Positions 52,627-56,936 of a stretch of 56,936 nt of DNA are shown in pieces. The notes under the pieces were generated by a model. The model was given only the letters and a program-made list of their open reading frames with translations. It searched no databases and was not told where the DNA came from. Origin of the DNA: Lysobacteraceae bacterium UBA6001 (lineage in GTDB: Bacteria; Pseudomonadota; Gammaproteobacteria; Xanthomonadales; Xanthomonadaceae); the NCBI GenBank assembly GCA_002429615.1, contig DJAN01000026.1, positions 528 to 57,463 on the forward strand, read 5' to 3'. The position numbers and the translations under genes are program-made. The first letter of the stretch is position 1, and every line of letters starts with the position of its first letter.

Positions 52627-53886
52627 ATGTCCGTCGCCACGCCTGCTCCCGCCACCACCCACGCCAGTTACGCGCAGCGGGTGGCGTTCGTCTCCGAGAT
52701 CGCCAGCCGCCTGCACAGCTATGGCACCACCGCGCAGCGGCTGGAGGCGGCGCTGATCGCGTTGTCCCAACAATTGGGGCTGGACTGCGAGCCCTGGTCG
52801 AATCCGACCGGCGTGATCCTCAGCTTCAGCGATCCCAGCAAGGCCATCGGTTCCAGCGACATCACCCGCGTGATCCGCCTGGCACCCGGCGAGAACGATC
52901 TCTACAAGCTCAGCGTCGCCGACTACATCGCCGACAGCGTCGCGCAGGGGCGCATGAGCATCGCCCAGGGCCACACCGCATTGCGCCGGCTCGATCGCGA
53001 GGTCGATGGCCGTGGCAAGGCGATGCAGGTATTCGCCTTCGGCCTGGCCGCGGCTGGTGTGGCCGGCCTGTGGAAGCTGCCGTGGCTGGACATCGCCACC
53101 GCCGGTGTCATCGGCCTGCTGATCGGCCTGCTGACCCAGTACACCGACCGGCGTCCGGCGACCAAGGAGGCCGGCGACGCGCTGGCCGCGCTGCTCGCCG
53201 GTTTCGTCGCCACCGTGGTGGCCTCGCTGGTTGGCTCGCTCAACCTCAATACGGTGATCATCGCCTCGCTGGTGGTGCTGCTGCCCGGCATGGCGTTGAC
53301 CAATGCGGTCAACGAGCTCGCCAGCCAGCATTGGGTATCCGGCACCGCACGCTTGGCCGGCGCGGTCACCACCGTGCTCAAACTCACCGTCGGCGCGGTG
53401 ATCGCGGTGACGCTCACCCAATATCTCGGCCTGGAGCCGCAGGTGCGCGCGGTGCGCCCGCAGGCGCATTGGGTGGAATGGGCGTCGCTGGTGGCGGCGG
53501 CGTATGCGTTCGCGGTGCTGTTCAAGGCGCACCGCCGCGATTACGGCTGGGTGATGGCCGCGGCGATGGCCGGTTATGTGATCGCGCGATATGCCGGCCA
53601 GGAGTGGGGCAGCCCGGCGGGCGTGTTCGCCTCGGCGATGCTGCTGACCGCGGCGGGCAATCTGTTCGGCCGTACCATCCAGAAGCCGGGCGCGCTGATC
53701 CGCCTGCCGGGCATCATCATGCTGGTGCCCGGCAGCACGAGCCTGCGGGGCTTTCTCAACCTGGTGCAGCAGCAGAACGTGGACGTCGGCCAGGCGGCGC
53801 TGCTGGCGGTGACGAATATCGTGATGGCGCTGGTCGCCGGGCTGCTGTTCGGCAACCTGCTGGTGCCGGCGCGCAAGAATCTGTAA
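52627..53886 (+). CDS. Threonine/serine exporter family protein (ThrE-like)
   Basis: The product has 419 residues. An N-terminal cytosolic ThrE domain (AQRVAFVSEIASRLHSYGTTAQRLE, GVILSFSD) is followed by about ten transmembrane segments in two blocks (ThrE and ThrE_3). The PGMALTNAVNELASQHWVSGTARLAG region and PGIIMLVPGS are hallmarks. Related to Corynebacterium ThrE and to YjjP/YjjB of E. coli, which export threonine/serine or succinate. The substrate here is unproven. It ends at a shared bidirectional terminator. Confidence 0.85.
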   Translation: MSVATPAPATTHASYAQRVAFVSEIASRLHSYGTTAQRLEAALIALSQQLGLDCEPWSNPTGVILSFSDPSKAIGSSDITRVIRLAPGENDLYKLSVADYIADSVAQGRMSIAQGHTALRRLDREVDGRGKAMQVFAFGLAAAGVAGLWKLPWLDIATAGVIGLLIGLLTQYTDRRPATKEAGDALAALLAGFVATVVASLVGSLNLNTVIIASLVVLLPGMALTNAVNELASQHWVSGTARLAGAVTTVLKLTVGAVIAVTLTQYLGLEPQVRAVRPQAHWVEWASLVAAAYAFAVLFKAHRRDYGWVMAAAMAGYVIARYAGQEWGSPAGVFASAMLLTAAGNLFGRTIQKPGALIRLPGIIMLVPGSTSLRGFLNLVQQQNVDVGQAALLAVTNIVMALVAGLLFGNLLVPARKNL

Positions 53887-53896
53887 ACCCCGAAAA

Positions 53897-53925
53897 GAAA
53901 AACGCCGGCGATGCCGGCGTTTTTC
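53897..53925. terminator. Bidirectional terminator between the ThrE-like and H-NS genes
   Basis: A perfect stem (AAAAACGCCGGC and GCCGGCGTTTTT around GAT) has an A run on one side and a T run on the other. It can end both convergent transcripts. Confidence 0.92.
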
Positions 53926-53938
53926 AGTAACAGCTGAC

Positions 53939-54322
53939 TTACTTCTTCTTAATCAGGAAATCTTCGACTTTCTTGCCCTTGGCAATCAGTTCCGCCATCC
54001 AGCGCGGATGCTTGCCACGACCAGTCCAGGTTTCCTTGGTATTGGTGGGGTTGCGGTACTTCGGCGCGACCTTGCCGAGCTTGCGGCCGGCGCGCGAGGA
54101 GACGGTCTTGGTGGCCTTGGCGGCCTTGCCGCGGCCGCTGGGCGCCGGTGCGCCGCCGAACAGTTCCTCGATGCTGTAACCCTCGGCCTTGGCCACGCGG
54201 GTCAACTGCGCGCGTACCTTGGTGATGGGCGTGCGCTTGGCGACGATGCTCTGCCGCTTCTTTGCGTTCTTGATCAGTGCGTCCAGCTGTTTGGCCGACA
54301 GGCCGGTGAGATCGATCGACAT
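53939..54322 (-). CDS. H-NS family nucleoid-associated protein
   Basis: The 127-residue DNA-binding protein has an N-terminal helical oligomerisation region (LSAKQLDALIKNAKKRQSIV), a basic Lys/Ala/Arg linker (about 60-85) and the C-terminal H-NS domain. That domain has the core TWTGRGKHPRWM (residues 99-109). H-NS silences AT-rich foreign DNA. In this chromosome the less GC-rich O-antigen block would be a natural target. The ATG used gives MSIDLTGLSAKQ, with upstream sequence not coding. Confidence 0.9.
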   Translation of the reverse strand: MSIDLTGLSAKQLDALIKNAKKRQSIVAKRTPITKVRAQLTRVAKAEGYSIEELFGGAPAPSGRGKAAKATKTVSSRAGRKLGKVAPKYRNPTNTKETWTGRGKHPRWMAELIAKGKKVEDFLIKKK

Positions 54323-54374
54323 CGCGACTCCAAATGCGGTGGGAAGGGGCAGCCTGTCCCTGGCCACACGAGCG

Positions 54375-54403
54375 ATCATAATGTCAGCATATTGACGTTT
54401 ACA
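54375..54403 (-). promoter_or_regulatory. Putative promoter of the H-NS gene
   Basis: The minus strand reads TGTAAA, 17 bases, TATGAT, with the -10 element 52 bases before the start codon. The region is AT-rich compared with its surroundings, which could also permit H-NS autoregulation. Confidence 0.45.
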
Positions 54404-54432
54404 AACCCGGCGCATCGAAGCGCCGGGTTTTT
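54403..54432. terminator. Intrinsic terminator downstream of proS
   Basis: AAACCCGGCGC and GCGCCGGGTTT pair perfectly around ATCGAA. On the minus strand TGTAAACG follows the stem. The T run is better on the + strand. It separates proS from the H-NS promoter. Confidence 0.75.
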
Positions 54433-54500
54433 CCGACCATTTTCTGAGCTGGAATCTCGGTGGTCGGGTTGTCACGGGGCGCCTTCACGCCCCGTTCGCC

Positions 54501-56198
54501 TCAACCGCGCAGACGCGACAGCAGCGCCGTCTTGTCCAGGTTTTCTGCTGCTTCCGCACTGCGTGCCCGGTATTCGAACGTGCCGGCGGCCAGGCCGCGC
54601 TCGGACACGACAATACGGTGGGGAATGCCGATCAGCTCCATGTCGGCGAACATCGCGCCCGGGCGCAGGCCACGGTCGTCGAGCGCCGCATCGATGCCGG
54701 CGGCCAGCAGTTCGTCGAGCAGCGCTTCGGACGCGGCGGCGACATTGGCGTCGTTCTTCGGGTTGATCACGCACACCACCACTTCCCACGGCGCCATCGG
54801 CGCCGGCCAGACGATGCCGGCCGCGTCGTGGTTCTGCTCGATCGCCGCGGCGACGATGCGCGACACGCCGATGCCGTAGCAGCCCATGCTCGGCGTGGCG
54901 GCCTTGCCGCTCTCGTCCAGCACGGTGGCCTTCAACGCTTCGGCGTACTTGCGGCCGAGCTGGAACACATGGCCGACCTCGATGCCGCGCGCGATGCGGA
55001 TTTCACCGCCATCGGCAGCGCGGTCGCCGGCGACGACGTTGCGGATGTCGGCCACGGTCTCCGGCTCGGCCAGGTCACGGCCCCAGTTCACGCCGGCCAG
55101 GTGGAAGCCGGCCTCGTTGGCGCCGACGACGAAGTCGGCCATCGCCGCGACCTCGCGGTCGGCGATCACGCGGATCGGCTTGCGCGGATTGAGCGGGCCG
55201 AGGAAGCCCGGCTCACTGCCCAGGTGCGCGTCGATCTCGGCCTCGTTGGCCAGGCGGTAACCGGCCAGGCCGGCGACCTTGCCGAGCTTGATCTCGTTGA
55301 CCGCGTGGTCGCCGCGCACCAGCGCCAGCACGAAAGCGCCGTCTTCGGTGACTACCGCGATCGACTTCACCGTGCGCTGCAGGGCGATGCCCATCAGCGC
55401 GGCGACGTCCTCGCAGGTCTTCTGGGTCGGGGTGTCGATACGGCGCAGGGCCTCGGCTGCTGCGGCGCGCGGCGCCGGCTCGGCCGCCACGGCCGCTTCG
55501 ACATTGGCCGCGTAGTCCGAGCCGGTGGAGAACGCCAGGCTGTCCTCGCCGGAATCGGCGATGACGTGGAATTCCTGCGAGGCGTCACCGCCGATGGCGC
55601 CGGAGTCGGCCTGCACGGCACGGAATTCCAGGCCCAGACGGGTGAAGACGCGGCTGTAGGCCGCCTTCATGTTCTCGTACTCGCGCACCAGGTCGGCGTC
55701 GGTGAGATGGAAGGAGTAGGCGTCCTTCATCAGGAACTCGCGCGCGCGCATCACGCCGAAACGCGGGCGGATCTCGTCGCGGAACTTGGTCTGGATCTGG
55801 TAGAAGTTGACCGGCAGCTGCTTGTAGCTGCTCAGCTCCTGCCGGGCGTAATCGGTGATCGCCTCTTCGGCGGTCGGCGAGTAGCAGTAGTCGGCCTGCT
55901 TGCGGTCCTTGATCTTCAGCAGCTGGGCGCCGAACTTCTCCCAGCGGCCGCTCTCGTCCCACAGCTCGCGCGGCTGGATGGTCGGCAGCAGCAGTTCCAC
56001 CGCGCCGGCGCGGTTCATCTCCTCGCGCACCACGGTCTCGACCTTGCGCAGCACGCGCAGGCCCAGCGGCGACCAGGTGTACAGGCCCGCGGCCAGCTTG
56101 CGGATCATGCCCGCGCGCATCATCAGCTGGTGGCTGACCAGCTCGGCGTCGGCCGGGGTTTCCTTGGTGGTGTGGAGGTGGAACTTGGACAGGCGCAT
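54501..56198 (-). CDS. proS: Prolyl-tRNA synthetase (bacterial type with editing domain)
   Basis: This 565-residue class II synthetase begins [34 protein letters not shown], the bacterial ProS signature. Class II motif 2 is in [30 protein letters not shown]. The inserted INS editing domain lies about residues 230-390 ([15 protein letters not shown] through [15 protein letters not shown]). Motif 3 is [20 protein letters not shown], and the C-terminal anticodon-binding domain follows. It charges proline to tRNA and clears Ala-tRNA(Pro). Confidence 0.97.
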   Translation of the reverse strand: MRLSKFHLHTTKETPADAELVSHQLMMRAGMIRKLAAGLYTWSPLGLRVLRKVETVVREEMNRAGAVELLLPTIQPRELWDESGRWEKFGAQLLKIKDRKQADYCYSPTAEEAITDYARQELSSYKQLPVNFYQIQTKFRDEIRPRFGVMRAREFLMKDAYSFHLTDADLVREYENMKAAYSRVFTRLGLEFRAVQADSGAIGGDASQEFHVIADSGEDSLAFSTGSDYAANVEAAVAAEPAPRAAAAEALRRIDTPTQKTCEDVAALMGIALQRTVKSIAVVTEDGAFVLALVRGDHAVNEIKLGKVAGLAGYRLANEAEIDAHLGSEPGFLGPLNPRKPIRVIADREVAAMADFVVGANEAGFHLAGVNWGRDLAEPETVADIRNVVAGDRAADGGEIRIARGIEVGHVFQLGRKYAEALKATVLDESGKAATPSMGCYGIGVSRIVAAAIEQNHDAAGIVWPAPMAPWEVVVCVINPKNDANVAAASEALLDELLAAGIDAALDDRGLRPGAMFADMELIGIPHRIVVSERGLAAGTFEYRARSAEAAENLDKTALLSRLRG

Positions 56199-56216
56199 CG
56201 GCGGCTTCGCAGGGGC

Positions 56217-56240
56217 GGAAAGGCCCTATTTTGCCTTTCC
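56217..56240. other. Inverted repeat upstream of proS
   Basis: GGAAAGGC and GCCTTTCC pair perfectly around CCTATTTT, 19 bases before the proS start. It may be a terminator-like or leader hairpin for proS; the function is not evident. Confidence 0.4.
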
Positions 56241-56301
56241 TCGGCGCCGAAAGGCACTGCGGCCGGGGCGCGGGGGCGCCGACGGCCGCAGGGGCGCGGC
56301 C

Positions 56302-56682
56302 TCAGCCGCCGTTGCGCGGGCAGTACGCCTTCACCGCCGCATCGGCCAGATTGCGCTGGACTTCGCGCTGGTCCGCGTCCAGCGGCGTGTCCGGCTTGCC
56401 GTCGCCGTCGCTGTCGATCATGGCGGGCCGGCTGTCGCTGAGCGTCTTCAGGTTCTCCCGGGCCTGTGCGCACTGCGGCGATTCCTTCGCCGGCGATTCC
56501 GGGTCTTCGGCCGGGCCGAGCCCGCCGTAGGTGTCGATCCGGCGCGACTCGTACTTCTGGCCGGGCGGAGGACTTTCGGAATAGTGGGTGACGCCGTTGG
56601 CGTCCTTCCACTTGTACAGGTCGGCCGCGCCGGCGGTGCCGGCCAGCAGACACAGGCCAAGCAGGCCGGTCTTCAATCGCAT
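56302..56682 (-). CDS. DUF4124 domain-containing exported protein
   Basis: The product has 126 residues. A signal peptide (MRLKTGLLGLCLLAGTAGAA) is followed by the DUF4124 pattern DLYKWKDANGVTHYSESPPPG. A polar C-terminal part contains DSDGDGKPD (calcium-loop-like) and two cysteines (in ESPQCAQAREN and KAYCPRNGG) that could form a disulfide. DUF4124 proteins are small periplasmic proteins of unknown role, frequent in xanthomonads. Transcribed towards proS, but separated by about 100 bases. Confidence 0.82.
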   Translation of the reverse strand: MRLKTGLLGLCLLAGTAGAADLYKWKDANGVTHYSESPPPGQKYESRRIDTYGGLGPAEDPESPAKESPQCAQARENLKTLSDSRPAMIDSDGDGKPDTPLDADQREVQRNLADAAVKAYCPRNGG

Positions 56683-56845
56683 GATGGTCTTTCCCCAGGG
56701 TGAATCCCGAGCGGGATTGCAGCACCGGCGGGCGGGGCTGGCAAGCCACCGGGCAGGTGGCGGGGCCAAACTGGGACGTGGGGTGGCCCCGGACCGGGCG
56801 CCGGGACGGTTCGCCCTGGCCGCCGACTGCCACTAAACTGGCGGG

Positions 56846-56936
56846 ATGGAAGAAACCCGCCCCCCGCCGCGTTCGCGCACGATCTACCTGCTGCCGAACC
56901 TGTTCACCACCGCCGGCCTGTTCTCCGGCTTCTACG
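56846..56936 (+). CDS. pssA: CDP-diacylglycerol-serine O-phosphatidyltransferase, N-terminus only
   Basis: Only 30 codons are in the window: MEETRPPPRSRTIYLLPNLF, then TTAGLFSGFY. The stretch YLLPNLFTTAGLFSGFY is the characteristic first segment of type II PssA, which makes phosphatidylserine from CDP-diacylglycerol and serine in the inner membrane. The GCGGG before the ATG can serve as ribosome-binding site. The rest of the gene lies beyond the window. Confidence 0.75.
   Translation, partial: MEETRPPPRSRTIYLLPNLFTTAGLFSGFY

Overview
The window is a high-GC chromosomal segment of a Xanthomonadaceae gammaproteobacterium (Xanthomonas / Stenotrophomonas / Pseudoxanthomonas / Lysobacter group). 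The best sign of this is the position of a lipopolysaccharide O-antigen locus between a cystathionine gamma-lyase (metB) gene and etfA. That is the classical hypervariable LPS locus of xanthomonads. The order etfAB-rmlBACD-xanBA, the xanthomonad-type H-NS protein and a GTAG-type REP pair agree. The genus cannot be settled from the sequence alone.

Layout. (1) Positions 1-8818 are conserved housekeeping genes: a DEAD-box helicase (truncated by the window edge), fumarylacetoacetase-family hydrolase plus maiA (tyrosine degradation), pilU (twitching motility), a DUF4398 / OmpA-like envelope pair, a DUF465 protein behind a structured leader, cystathionine beta-synthase and cystathionine gamma-lyase (reverse transsulfuration). 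(2) Positions 8824-26980 are the first O-antigen block, all on the + strand. It holds an ABC exporter (wzm/wzt with a C-terminal glycan-binding domain), a double methyltransferase with a strictly 14-residue-periodic coiled coil, an Fcl-like reductase, glycosyltransferases, a GT-C-like membrane protein, an aldo/keto reductase, a TIM-barrel isomerase, GtrA, an FAD oxidoreductase, two GT2 genes (one apparently catalytically dead) and gmd. (3) Positions 27100-32399 hold etfBA on the minus strand and, diverging from it, rmlBACD for dTDP-L-rhamnose. (4) Positions 32415-39954 are an eight-gene, fully overlapping minus-strand cassette: split transketolase, SDR-GT2 fusion, two methyltransferases, an EamA/ArnEF-like pair and a GT-C protein. 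(5) Positions 40070-56936 hold xanB/xanA (GDP-mannose), scoAB, a WbsX-RgpF glycosyltransferase overlapping ETF-ubiquinone oxidoreductase, alkB, a REP pair, a four-gene MCE/Mla lipid transport operon, a ThrE-like exporter, H-NS, proS, a DUF4124 protein and the start of pssA.

How it works together. xanAB and gmd, with the Fcl-like reductase, supply a GDP-6-deoxyhexose. rmlBACD supply dTDP-rhamnose. Wzm/Wzt export a lipid-linked polymer, and no wzx, wzy or wzz is seen. The Wzt C-terminal domain next to a methyltransferase with a coiled-coil ruler suggests WbdD-like chain termination and length control. Two candidate periplasmic side-chain modules (membrane GT2, small flippase, GT-C) appear to decorate the polymer, one built on GtrA and one on an EamA pair. 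The second module carries its own putative sugar-making enzymes and is the best candidate for an undescribed system.
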